64,000 nucleotides of DNA from Corbicula japonica (taxonomy: Eukaryota; Mollusca; Bivalvia; Venerida; Cyrenidae). The DNA is taken from NCBI GenBank assembly GCA_038501625.1, contig JAZAYU010001094.1, positions 1 to 64,000 of the forward strand, given 5' to 3'. A model generated the notes under the pieces. The model was not told the DNA's origin and made no database searches. It saw only the letters and a list, made by a program, of their open reading frames with translations. The position numbers were made by a program, and so were the translations under genes. Each line of letters starts with the position of its first letter. The stretch's first letter is position 1. Positions 54,675 through 64,000 of the stretch are shown here, piece by piece.

Positions 54675-56371
54675 CAAAAAAAGTCATTAATAGCCAAATA
54701 AAACCAAGTTTTAAATCAGACCATTCCATTGTTGTGATTAAAGTAGATTTTTCTGTAATAAAAAAAGGACCAGGATATTTCAAATTAAATAACATCCTCT
54801 TACTAAATACTGAATACCAAAATATTATTAAAGTAAGCATTGAACAGACTGTAAGGGAAAATAATGGAACTAATCCAAACACACTTTGGGAATTAATAAA
54901 AGGATCAATAAGAAATGAAACTATTAAGTATTCCACATTTAAAAAGAAATTAGATAAACAAGATGAAAATAGAATTATTAAAGAAATAAGTGTTATTGAA
55001 AAGAACATCCAAAACAACATTAATTTAGAAGTTAATAAAATAAATCTTCTACAAAATCAAGAAGAATTAAATAATATATACGAGAAAAAAATAAATGGTC
55101 TTATCATTCGTGCAAAAGCTTTAAATGTTGAATCAAATGAGAAAAATACAAAATATTTTGCTAATTTAGAAAAAAGACATGCAGAGAAAAAAATAATAAA
55201 CAAATTATTGATAAATGATAAAGAAATAACAGACGTTAATGAAATACTCAAAGAACAAGAAAAATTTTATAAAAAGATTTATAGTTCTAAAGGAATCAAA
55301 ACATCCCAATATAACTATTTTAATAATTCCATGAAAGTACTTAATGAAAATATGTCAAAAGAATGTGACGGTTGTCTTACGGAATATGAATGTCGTTTAG
55401 CACTCTTTGATATGAAGCATAATAAAAGCCCTGGCTCTGATGGTATTACCGTCGAATGTTATAAAACCTTTTGTCCACAGTTGAAAGAATATTATATAAA
55501 TTCAATAAATTACTCTTTTGTAAATGGAAGATTATCAGATCTCCAAAATCAAAGTTTGATAACACTATTACCAAAAGCGGGAAAAGATTTAAATAATTTA
55601 ACCAACTGGAGGCCAATTAATTTGTTAAATGTTGATTATAAAATAGCATCCAAAGCAATCGCTAACAGAATTAAAAAAGTATTACCCTATCTCATTAGAC
55701 CTGAACAAACAGGATTTATTAAAGGAAGATACATTGGTGAAAATGTAAGACTAATATTTGAAATCATTGATCACGTTGAACAAAATAAATTACCATGTTT
55801 ACTTTTTTTCTCGGATTTTGAGCGTGCTTTTGATAGTCTTGAACATAATTTTATCTTTAAATGTTTAGAACACTTAAGATTTGGAAGTTCGTTTATACAG
55901 TGGATTAAATTATTTTATAAAAGTGTCCAAAGTGCAGTCATAAACAACGGTTATATTTCAGATTTCTTTTCTATTGAAAGAGGGGTTAGACAAGGCTGTC
56001 CTTTATCGTCATCACTATTTATAATATGTATTGAATTTCTCTCACAAACAGTGCATGAAGACAAAATAATCAAAGGTATAACAATAAATAAAAAAGAAAT
56101 TAAACAGACTCTATTTGCGGACGACGCAACTTTTGTTAATAACGGCGAAAAACAATCCTTTGAAAGATTAATAAATATAATATCAGAATTTGAAAACATA
56201 TCAGGCTTGAAACTTAACACGTCTAAATCAACAATACTAAGAGTAGGAACATTAAACAGATCAAATATAACGTTTTCAGCAGACAGATACTTTATATGGA
56301 CCTCGAGCCATGCAAGGACCTTAGGAATTACATTCTACGGTAATAGAGAACAAAGTTTAAATCTAACTTAG
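54656..56371 (+). pseudogene. LINE ORF2 part 2: end of endonuclease and reverse transcriptase
   Basis: Contains 'SFKSDHSIVVIKV' (the last endonuclease motif, SDH), 'NKSPGSDGITVECYK', 'NWRPINLLNVDYKI', 'EQTGFIKGRYI', 'FSDFERAFDSLEH' (motif A), 'GVRQGCPLSSSLFIICIEFL' (motif B) and 'QTLFADDATFV' (motif C, FADD). All RT catalytic residues are present. The frame is lost near 56370 ('NREQSLNLT', then stop). Confidence 0.88.
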
Positions 56372-57503
56372 AACCTAAAATTCTAGAATTCAAAAACTGT
56401 CTCAAACAATGGCAACATCGAAAGCTAACGGTACTAGGTAAAGTGACCGTCATAAAAACATGTGCATTACCAAAATTAATATATCCATTCACAGTGTTAG
56501 AAAATCCTACAGAAAAAACTCTTACAGAGGTTAATCAAGCACTATTTAAATTTTTATGGGTTGGAAAACCAGATAAAATTAAACGAAATGAAATTGTAAA
56601 AAGATATGAAAATGGTGGCTTAAAAGTTACAGATATTAAATGTTTCTTAACTTCCGTAAAAGCATGTTGGGTAAAGCGATTATTAAACGAAGAAAACAAG
56701 GGGATGTAGAAAAACTTCTACTCAAGTGTTCTTAATAAATTCGGAGGAATCTTATCTTCGAATGTAACTTGAATCCAAATGACATAAAGCAAATTTTCAA
56801 CAAAAATATATTCTTGGCAAACATTCTAACATCATGGCGCGAAATCTCAGTCTGTTGTAAAAAAAGTAATAAAATAATTGAACAACATGTTTTATGGAAT
56901 AACTCAGAAATAAAGAACGATCATAATACTTTTTTCAACAAGAATATGTATAACAAAGGCATAAACTTTATTGAACAATTATATGATTTTCGTAAAAAAC
57001 AGTTCTATACATTCAATGAAGCCAAACTTTTATTCAATCTAGATAATAGAGATTTTTTGGAATATTACAAGATAATAAAAGGTATTCCACCAAATTATGT
57101 TAGAACGTTAGACCAAACAATTTTAACGGGTTCAAGAAAAAATTACATCCTGGATAAACTAAAGACATCTAAAACACCAAACAAATTATTTTACGATATC
57201 TTACTTAGAAATAGAAAAACTGAACCAGTGAAATCTGAAAATAAATGGGAAACAATCTTACAAAATAAAAATATTAAGTGGGAAAAAGTTTATTCAAACA
57301 CATTTATATCAAGTATTGATACCATATTCAGAAATTTTCAATATAAATACCTAAGAAGGATAATACCCACAAATAAATATCTTTATACATGTAATCTATG
57401 TATCTCACAATCATGTGACTTTTGCAACAACCAGGTTGAAACAATCTATTTTGGAACTGTCCACATAGCCAACATCTATGGTCACAACTACAGTCATTGC
57501 TAA
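56372..57503 (+). pseudogene. LINE ORF2 part 3: thumb and C-terminal region, broken
   Basis: Two frames (56443-56709 and 56769-57503) hold 'ALPKLIYPFTVL', 'FKFLWVGKPDKIKR', 'YENGGLKVTDIKCFL' and later 'CNLCISQSCDFCNNQVETI', the C-terminal Cys-rich block of L1-group ORF2. A stop at 56707-56709 separates them. Confidence 0.8.
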
Positions 57504-57763
57504 ACACAAAAGGATTATCTTTACCCTTTAATTTGGAGAATATTAGTTTAGGTATTGCGAATAAAACAATTAAAGACAGCAGCATTAACTATATTATAAT
57601 AGCATGTAAATATTACATCTTCAAAATGAAAATTAAGAAAAGTATACCAAATTTCGAACACTTTAATTCCTTTTTAGATTCTAGAATAAACGTTGAGAAA
57701 GAAGTAGCTTTCTTTAAAAACAAACTTGAAAGACACCAAGTAAAATGGTCCTTCTATAAATAA
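57497..57763 (+). pseudogene. LINE ORF2 part 4: extreme C terminus
   Basis: A last frame continues with 'NLENISLGIANKTIKDSSIN' and 'YIIIACKYYIFKMKIKKSIP', the region after the Cys block in L1-group proteins, ending at TAA. It is one frame away from part 3. Confidence 0.7.
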
Positions 57764-58129
57764 AATATATATCGCCTCTTGTACATTGGAAATGACCAAT
57801 CAAATTATCCTTTTTATTTTTAATTATCTTATTGTTTTTTTTAATTCTTTCTCATTGAAATACTTGATTTTGACGTTTTTTATTTTCCTGAAATTATAGT
57901 GACTTCACACTTAAAAACACGTTGCATGCAATTCCAATTTTCTTCATATTTATTATGACATTATATTGTTGAAAACAACAACAACTTACACGAATGTTAA
58001 TTATTATTCGAAAGTATCAATTTGTGTATGTTTAACAATGCATAATATGTCATGCAAGCGATTGTGAATAAAAGGGGTTACCCGAAAGGGGCCTCAAAAA
58101 AAAAAGAAAAAAAAAAGATAAGTCGATTA

Positions 58130-58345
58130 AAAAGTGAAAAATGCATATCAGGAATTGCCAAATTCAGAAAAACAGCCTCCCCACACAGTCAAGAAGAAGG
58201 GGGAGAGAGAGCATGGTTAATAATTTTAATCAGTTTCAAAAAAGGAAACCACAAAGAATTAACAAAAATGAGAACCCGAGGGGTTACCGCCTTGGAACGG
58301 TCAATGGCAAATCAAATTGCCACAGGGGTTTAAACCAGAAGCAAT
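58130..58345 (+). repeat. Dispersed repeat family A copy
   Basis: 'atatcaggaattgccaaatt', 'cagcctccccacacagtc', 'gagaacccgaggggttaccg', then 'ggaacggtcaatggcaaatc', 'aattgccacaggggtttaaaccag'-type hairpin region, truncated after 'aaaccag'. Confidence 0.7.
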
Positions 58346-58510
58346 GCCTTACATTAAGTCTTGATCTACATTTATTCAGTTTCAATAAAATACCTCTTGT
58401 TGAGTTAAAACTCAATAAATGTCCTTGAAATTTTATAAATATAAATAATAACAGCTTGTTGAAAGAGCGAATTCTACCAACTTTTACGTAAATTAAATTA
58501 AAAAAAAAAG

Positions 58511-58580
58511 TCCCTTCCGAGTATTGAGCTCGGGGCCTCCGCTTGCGAGGCGAGAGAGTTAGCCACTACACTACAGAGAA
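58511..58580 (-). repeat. tRNA-like sequence
   Basis: On the minus strand the anticodon arm (GCCTC/GAGGC, 58535-58551) and T arm (CCGAG/CTCGG, 58517-58533) pair perfectly around 7-base loops. 'tgtagtgtagtggctaa' resembles a D arm and box A. The anticodon loop reads GCAAGCG, with C instead of the universal U33 (triplet AAG), and the acceptor stem pairs poorly. A tRNA pseudogene or tRNA-derived SINE is likelier than a working tRNA. Confidence 0.55.
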
Positions 58581-58904
58581 CTTGACTTTCGCACTTGAAA
58601 TTAACAATCAGTATCAAAGGAACTAGAAAGGCACCAGTAAGAACTAGAAATATCTGCACTTTTCTTTCGTTTTACACAGTATTGTACGCAATACGCAAAT
58701 GTTTACCTGACACCCAAGAATATTTCATATAAAATTGTATTAAAGCCATCAATATTGACTTAACTGGTTATTTAAATCGTAAATATGTTTCTCTCCAATA
58801 CAATTATCGCTTTTAAAAACGAAAATGCTCGAACATGTAAGTGCCAGGTTAATACTTACACAAAATATAAAAATCGTTACGGTAATCGTAAACTACATCC
58901 ACTT

Positions 58905-59370
58905 AAAACCAATCGAAATAATTTATTTGATTTTCCCGCTGCATAATAATAAAACATCCACTAGATACCTCTACACCCTGCTAATTGCCTCTCTGGTGTA
59001 AATAGCTACCAATCAAAATAGTTTATTTCATTTTCCCTCTGCATAATAATAGAATACGAGTATTATTTACAACATTTCATTGGTCGAAAAACTAGGTCAA
59101 AAGTGAGCTTAGACAGCTAACGCCGAAAAATCACGATATTGTGGGAACACAAAAACGATTTATTCATGTGTTTCCGATACCATTGTATATATGTTACGGA
59201 AAACTATTTAATTTATTTTTGATACATTCATACTGAGTCGTGAAATATTCGCTTTAACCAAATTATTCAATGATGCAAGGGAGATAAACTTTAAAATCTA
59301 TAAAGATACCATTGTATATATGTCATGTAATACTTTTTTTTTGATACATTCGTACTGATTTGAAATCTTC
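58905..59370 (+). repeat. Two sets of imperfect direct repeats
   Basis: 'accaatcgaaataatttatt...tgcataataataaaac' near 58909 recurs near 59009 as 'accaatcaaaatagtttatt...tgcataataatagaat'. 'ataccattgtatatatgt' at 59177 recurs at 59306, each followed by 'tttgatacattc.tactga'. Function unknown. Confidence 0.55.
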
Positions 59371-59490
59371 TCTGTTAATTGTTAGGAACCATTTCTATTA
59401 ATCTGTTAACCAGTGTTATGCTTTGCTTTACTCAAATATGACCAAATGTTGACTATAAATTGTATGTATACAATTTTATGTCGAATAAAA

Positions 59491-59513
59491 TATATGTTAT
59501 GTTATGTTATGTT
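59491..59513 (+). repeat. (ATGTT)n microsatellite
   Basis: About four perfect five-base units, immediately before the family C copy at 59510. Confidence 0.8.
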
Positions 59514-60930
59514 ATATTTGACTTCATTTAACGAATGTTTACTATTTCATTCAGTACCATTTATTTATTTTGTTTTTTACTCAAGGGAAATGATATAATT
59601 TGCTAAACTTTGAATTCTAGAAGTGATAATCGTGGTTTGTAAATGCTATGATTTGAGAGTGCTTCATTCTTATACCTCTGCTGCGAGCTTCTTTTACATC
59701 AAGCTTTTAGGCCAGCTATGTGAATATTATGGTGCAAATGAATGGAAAATAAAAATAAAAGAATTGATTTTAAATCGGCAATATTTTACGGGTATGTAGA
59801 ATTTATTCTTATTTTAATGATGAAATTTGATGAAACCACGGAATACAGTTGAAAACCTAAAAATTAGATCGCAGGGCCATTATCGGTAATGTCCCTGCCT
59901 CTCATAAGTAAATGCCCTGCGATCCTTGAATAACGCTTCCGGTCGCTACTTGAATTTGTTACTATTTATAGTAACACATGTAATAATTAATAAGAAATTT
60001 AATATTGGCCCTGCTATTTGTCCCCGGTTCAGTTGTATATCTGATTTCAATACGATGGCCTCGGACAAATAACGGGCCCGGGCCAATATCATATCACTTA
60101 TTTATTAACATATATTATTACATGTGTAACTATAAAGGGTAACAAATAATGACCAAAATGTCCGGGTACTTTGCATAGTAAAGGGAGGGTCGAAAACCTG
60201 ATATCGCGGGCCGTAAACCTGATATCCTGGGCCGAAATCCCGTATCACGAATTCTGGCACGTGGTAACTATTGATACAGGATAAAACTTTTACATTTCAA
60301 AATAGCGACGACTGAATTGATTGAATCCAATTCAAGTTTTTTGGAGGTAGATGCAAGAAGAAGCATATTTAAAAAAGAACATGCAAGCAAACATGAGACA
60401 TATTCTAAGAACGATAAAATGTCATGAAAAACATGGACACATTATACAAAACTGGGGATAACAAAGAACAAAAAGCAATGTATTTCCTGAATCATGTTCC
60501 TTCATAATTCCTTTAGGCTTTATACCTATTATTCTTTGAAACACGATATGCCAGATCCTATTATTTTTTGTTGAATTGAAGCTCGCAGCAGCGTTATGAG
60601 ATGAAACACTCACAGATAACAGCCTTTACACAACCTTACCGCTGTAAAACACTTCCAGAATTCACATTTTCACAATCTCATATCCTGCACAGTTTTATCA
60701 AATCGTACGAAGACATACTCACTTAAAACAAAATAAAAGTTAAAACAAAAATCAACTGACAGCAACTTGCTCTGTTACAGTTTGATAATGTACACAATCT
60801 TTAATTACGTCACAAAACTCTTAACGACGTAGTATTTTGAAGCATTCATCGTGACGTAGTAAATTAATGAATAGACTAGTTCTCAGTGAATTTATCAATT
60901 ACAGAGCATAAAAATGGCAGACATTGATAT
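59510..60930. mobile_element. Foldback element of family C with two inverted arms (intron 7 of copy 2)
   Basis: The left arm 59510-59995 matches 1-505. The right arm 60140-60930 is a more diverged inverted version ('gctgctgcgagctt' and 'gtgagtgtttcat' on the minus strand at 60580-60615, 'tacgtcacgatgaatgc' near 60850). Between them lies a GC-rich palindromic segment ('ggccctgctatttgtcc' against 'ggacaaataacgggcc'). No coding content. Confidence 0.65.
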
Positions 60931-61529
60931 CAGCCCGGCACATGTAATGAAATGGTTATTTATCTTAGAAAATATACTTTAAAAAATCTTGTTTAAATGT
61001 ATGTTTCCTTTTATACAAAAGTCTGGGAATAAAAAAATGTGATAATGCAAAAAGTTCACGAAATGAAAATGTTATTTTAAAGTGTATATGTTATTAGATA
61101 GTGAAAATTGACCACAAATACGAGTGCTAGTAACAAGCTCAAAAAAGCGAACATGTTGTGATATATAAATCCCGTAAGATGTTTTACGAGGAACATCGCC
61201 GTCTAAAAACGGAAAATGTACTTTATTAAAATTATAATCAGTTATCATATTTTTAGTAGAAATAGAAATAAAAAGATAAAGATCAAAAAAGTTTTCTTGC
61301 TTTTCTGAAGTGTTCGCTTTATTAAACTGTAGTTCATTATGATAAATTTGTATTTCCAGTGATGGAAATTGGTTATTATCTTTATTGAATAAATTATCAA
61401 GGTACCTCGAGGTGTTGTTAAAGGCTGTGATTATGTTCTTGATATTTGGTAGAACAAGAATACATAAAGTCTCCCAAGATTACATTATTACAGCAATTAG
61501 CAATGCCTTATGGTACTTTGGTACCAGTT
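60931..61529. other. Intron 7 of copy 2, AT-rich remainder
   Basis: Nothing recognised except a scrap ('aaatcccgt', 'gatgttttacgaggaacatcgccgtc') near 61165-61210 that echoes the fragment at 25680. Confidence 0.35.
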
Positions 61530-61625
61530 CATGGACAGTACTTAATGGAAATGCATTACTGCCCACGGCGCCTAGCCCCGGGTTGCGCGCAACTCAATAT
61601 AAACACCAATAAACTGTACACTTTT
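61530..61625 (-). repeat. Family B fragment, inverted
   Basis: On the minus strand it reads 'tattggtgtttatattgagt', 'gcgcgcaacccggggctagg' and 'gggcagtaatgcatttccat', the middle of family B. The forward copy at 61970 follows closely. Confidence 0.65.
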
Positions 61626-61969
61626 TATCAGAGGGTTTATGAGGAGAGTCTTTTTCCAAATATGCGGCCACAAGGTGTTACAAATTGTTTGATTATTTGA
61701 CAAATTTGGCAGTTATTGATCGAGTTGGGAACTGTGATCGATTGTAGCAATACTTGACAAACTTCAAGTAATTGTTATCACAATACGACTGTCAATAAAC
61801 AATGTACTTGTGGTTTTCAAAAACGTAGTTTATTAATAATTAATGTTTTTACTTTTAAATTAATAAAAACCGAGGTCGCTTGTTTTATGTTAGCAATTTA
61901 TTTATCGTTCGCGTTGAATTTAGCAACTTCCGTTTCGGGTACGCTTATACAATGTGCTAAAATCAATTA

Positions 61970-62245
61970 TATACGCCGCTGAACATGGAATGGTATTAAT
62001 CTGAAAATACCGCATTGAAGGTTCCATGTTCACCCCCATATGCATACCATCGTTTGGGATAGACCAAAATTGTACTGTTTATTGGTGTAAATATTGAGTT
62101 GCGCTCAACCCGGGGCTAGGCGACGTGGGCAGTAATAAGCATTTCCATTAGCGCCCATGAACAGGCTCAATCAAACCGAGCCTGCAATATTTTCATTGTC
62201 GTGGTCGAGGGTCTTCAAAGTTCCCTTTTCATCTATTTTATTAAT
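61970..62245 (+). repeat. Dispersed repeat family B, best-preserved core
   Basis: From 'tatacgccgctgaacatgga' to 'aaagttcccttttcatctat'. It contains 'gttgcgctcaacccggggct' and a hairpin between 'gaacaggctc' and 'gagcctgc' around 62160-62185. It was used as the reference for naming this family. Confidence 0.7.
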
Positions 62246-63174
62246 TGTTAATGATGCTTTCAAATTACAGTTTTAAATTAGTTAATTAATTAATTAAAAT
62301 GAAATGATTTTATAAATTAGTATATAAAACGATATAGTACGTACCATAAACTCCTGAATCGAAGAAAATTACATCCTTACTTGAATGTAAGCTGGTTCAT
62401 TCGATGTTCATGGACCATTTCAAAATTAGTGTCGAAACAACGGAAGTCGGTATTTCCGTACAATCGGTCAGGATGGTACACGTTTGTATGACGACATAGC
62501 AGCTATGCGTAAATTTAACAATATTTTAAAATGTTTATTGAAATTAACAAAATTTTCAGTAGACAGTTACTGCATATGGGAAATATACTAAGGGACAACA
62601 AGAATCATTACGTTTTATGTTACTTTATCAGTTTAAAAATTTCTCATATAAGAATCAGGATATCGCTCGGCGTAAGCTTTGTCCGTAAAGGTTGATAAAG
62701 AATGATAAGATTTTTACATTTAAGTCCCAGCATTAGATACTTTTTATGACTAGTTACAATATATTGCTAAACCAAATAAAAATATTTAAAAGTTTTTGCT
62801 AATTCTAACATTTGCCGTTGTAAAAGACTATTTTCTTGATACGCTCTTGATACATTGTTATTATCGGCAACCCCGCTGACCGAAGTACGATCGTACCGGA
62901 AAACGGGATAAAGAGGTAATTTCGAGATCGAGAATGTTTGTTTTTTGCCGGCCTTTTTCATAGTCATAGAAAGTGTCAGGGTATAGAATCTGATCAGACT
63001 GTACTAATTATTAGAGCTATTTTTGGTCTACGAGTATATTTGATGCAAGTGAATAACGCTATAATAATGAGATCATTAATGAGATCATTAATGAGATAAA
63101 TTCTATGTTACGTGATAGATGTGTATGTTTACTGTGTGGTCATGTCTAACATGTACTTTTAAATGAATTAACAG
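62246..63174. other. End of intron 7 of copy 2
   Basis: Contains a short duplicated phrase 'gagatcattaat' (63068-63093). The last 70 bases resemble the end of intron 7 of gene 1 ('actgtgtgg.catgtct.ac.tgtactttt'), confirming the alignment of the two copies. Confidence 0.5.
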
Positions 63175-63329
63175 GCAATTTCAACATGCTACTGGACAGA
63201 ATATCTCCTGGTCTTCAGGCAATGGCCACCCAGCAATCTGGGGTCAATTTGTTTGTTCCCACTGATGCCGCTTTCACGTACATTCAGAATTTGGTGAACC
63301 TTCAAACAAACAACACACTGATTGACTAT
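63175..63329 (+). pseudogene. FAS1 copy 2, exon 8 with +1 frameshift
   Basis: 155 bp against 154. 'gcaatttcaacatg' replaces 'gcaattcaacatg' a few bases after the acceptor, so the FAS1-3 frame ('SGVNLFVPTDAAFTYIQNL') is out of phase with exon 7. The donor 'gtaagt' is intact. Confidence 0.85.
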
Positions 63330-64000
63330 GTAAGTTTGTGTTGGTATTGTAGTGTTTTCAAATACACATGTTTTATTCATGTACATAGCTAGATTAAGAG
63401 TTTTGAGACCACTTTAAGATTTGAAGAACATTAACCAACTGAGCTCAGTTCATTTCATGAAAAGATTACAGAATGATTTCCGAGCAAAATGTTATGATTT
63501 GAAGGTATTTTAATACTTATAACTACGGTCAATATGACTGTATCAAAATGGAAAACTTTGGCCTTCTAGTGATTAAGGGCTTACCACACTCCTCCCCAGC
63601 ACGTTCATCGATAACAAGAAAATTATCAAAATCTCAATAACGGCAAAATACCGTTTAATGAAACTTTGCACAAATGAGTGTTACTAATGTATCTTTATTT
63701 TGCATATGGTAAGACACGCTAGAACAGTAACGCAAATTAGCGAAATCTAAAAATTCCATCAACTTCGATTTACATAAATTCACAAAAACTAAACAACACA
63801 AAACATCATTTTAAATGTCCACATGTGTAATATGAAAATAACAACACTGACTTGTGTCCTCGTGACTTCCATAATTATGTAAACTTTATGAGATATTAGT
63901 AAAAGAGTGTTAGACCTTCAATTTTCTGGTCGCCTCCTGGTCGCGTAAATGGATGACAAATATTATTTCTCCTTTCAAATTAGTTATAGAAAGTTCTTTA
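63330..64000. other. Start of intron 8 of copy 2, to the window edge
   Basis: The first bases ('gtaagtttgtgttngtant') match intron 8 of gene 1 and include an 'agttttgagaccac' repeat scrap. No further exon is visible; the counterpart of exon 9 should lie beyond the edge. Confidence 0.45.

Larger units (their letters stand above)
54048..58122 (+). mobile_element. L1-like LINE, nearly full ORF2, no recognised ORF1
   Basis: ORF2 pieces run from 54048 to 57763, with a 3' region to an AATAAA at 58067-58072 and an A-rich tail (58097-58122). The endonuclease-RT order and C-terminal Cys motif match the L1 group. Several frameshifts prevent expression. It lies in intron 7 of copy 2 in the same orientation. 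Confidence 0.8.
28333..63329 (+). pseudogene. FAS1 copy 2: duplicated four-FAS1 gene, disrupted (exons 1-8 in window)
   Basis: Exons, with gene 1 borders and phases: 28333-28452, 30547-30715, 31147-31247, 33387-33571, 38029-38201, 42536-42658 plus 48897-48900, 49595-49733, 63175-63329. Introns are kept, so it arose by DNA duplication, not retroposition. Exon 1 still encodes a signal peptide and exons 3, 4 and 7 are clean. Lesions: TAA at 30694-30696 in exon 2; a duplicated AAATAGC in exon 5 (net +7, frameshift); an insertion of about 6.2 kb in exon 6; an extra T in exon 8 (+1). The product would end within FAS1-1. The matching exons 9-16, if present, lie beyond the right edge. Divergence from gene 1 is about 5-8% in exons 2 and 7, mostly silent in exon 7. 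The copy probably lost function long after it arose, unless some lesions are sequencing errors; four independent ones make that unlikely. Confidence 0.85.

Noticed and set aside
58511..58580. Functional tRNA gene
   Set aside because: The anticodon loop lacks U33 and the acceptor stem pairs poorly, so it was called tRNA-like only.
1..64000. CRISPR array, bacterial operon, viral genome or rRNA
   Set aside because: No regularly spaced identical repeats with unique spacers, no operon-like gene packing, no viral or rRNA sequence recognised. The window is eukaryotic with spliced genes.

Overview
The window is eukaryotic nuclear DNA: AT-rich, with GT-AG introns, small exons and very dense repeats. 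The repeat types (a Penelope-like element, an L1-like LINE, Tc1/mariner relics, tRNA-derived SINE-like units, tandem units carrying the phrase 'accaagtttggtgtcaatag', and a block rich in 'gacggac') suggest a lophotrochozoan, most likely a bivalve mollusc. That assignment is inference.

The real gene content is a tandem pair of fasciclin-domain (FAS1) genes on the + strand. Gene 1 (9879-25373) was assembled from 16 coding exons whose splice phases agree at every junction except exon 9/10. It encodes about 749 residues: a signal peptide, four FAS1 domains and a Ser/Thr/Pro-rich tail, the domain count of TGFBI and periostin. The fourth FAS1 domain carries an Asn/Gln/Tyr/Pro-rich insert. Copy 2 (28333 to beyond the right edge) repeats exons 1-8 with the same borders and phases, but it is broken: a TAA in exon 2, a 7-bp duplication in exon 5, an insertion of about 6.2 kb inside exon 6, and an extra T in exon 8. 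Its first eight exons occupy 35 kb against 10.3 kb in gene 1, mostly because of mobile elements.

Layout. 1-9.8 kb: foldback repeat, SINEs, a mariner relic, a Penelope-like RT ORF, two TA-flanked inverted-repeat elements, and the upstream region of gene 1. 9.9-25.4 kb: gene 1, with hairpins, a 453-bp MITE and tandem repeats in its introns. 25.4-28.3 kb: spacer with a retroelement fragment. 28.3-63.3 kb: copy 2, whose introns hold LINE 3' ends, a 588-bp inverted-repeat element, a small pipsqueak/pogo-type HTH ORF, a tRNA-Gly relic, a PIF/Harbinger-like element, a four-unit 55-bp tandem array, a 152-bp palindrome, an L1-like LINE with endonuclease and RT, and large foldback repeats. Two dispersed families (called A and B here) recur in both orientations throughout.

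No CRISPR array, operon or rRNA gene is present. The open questions of most interest are the decay history of copy 2, the exon 9/10 phase conflict in gene 1, and the foldback family rich in TGACGTCA-like motifs.
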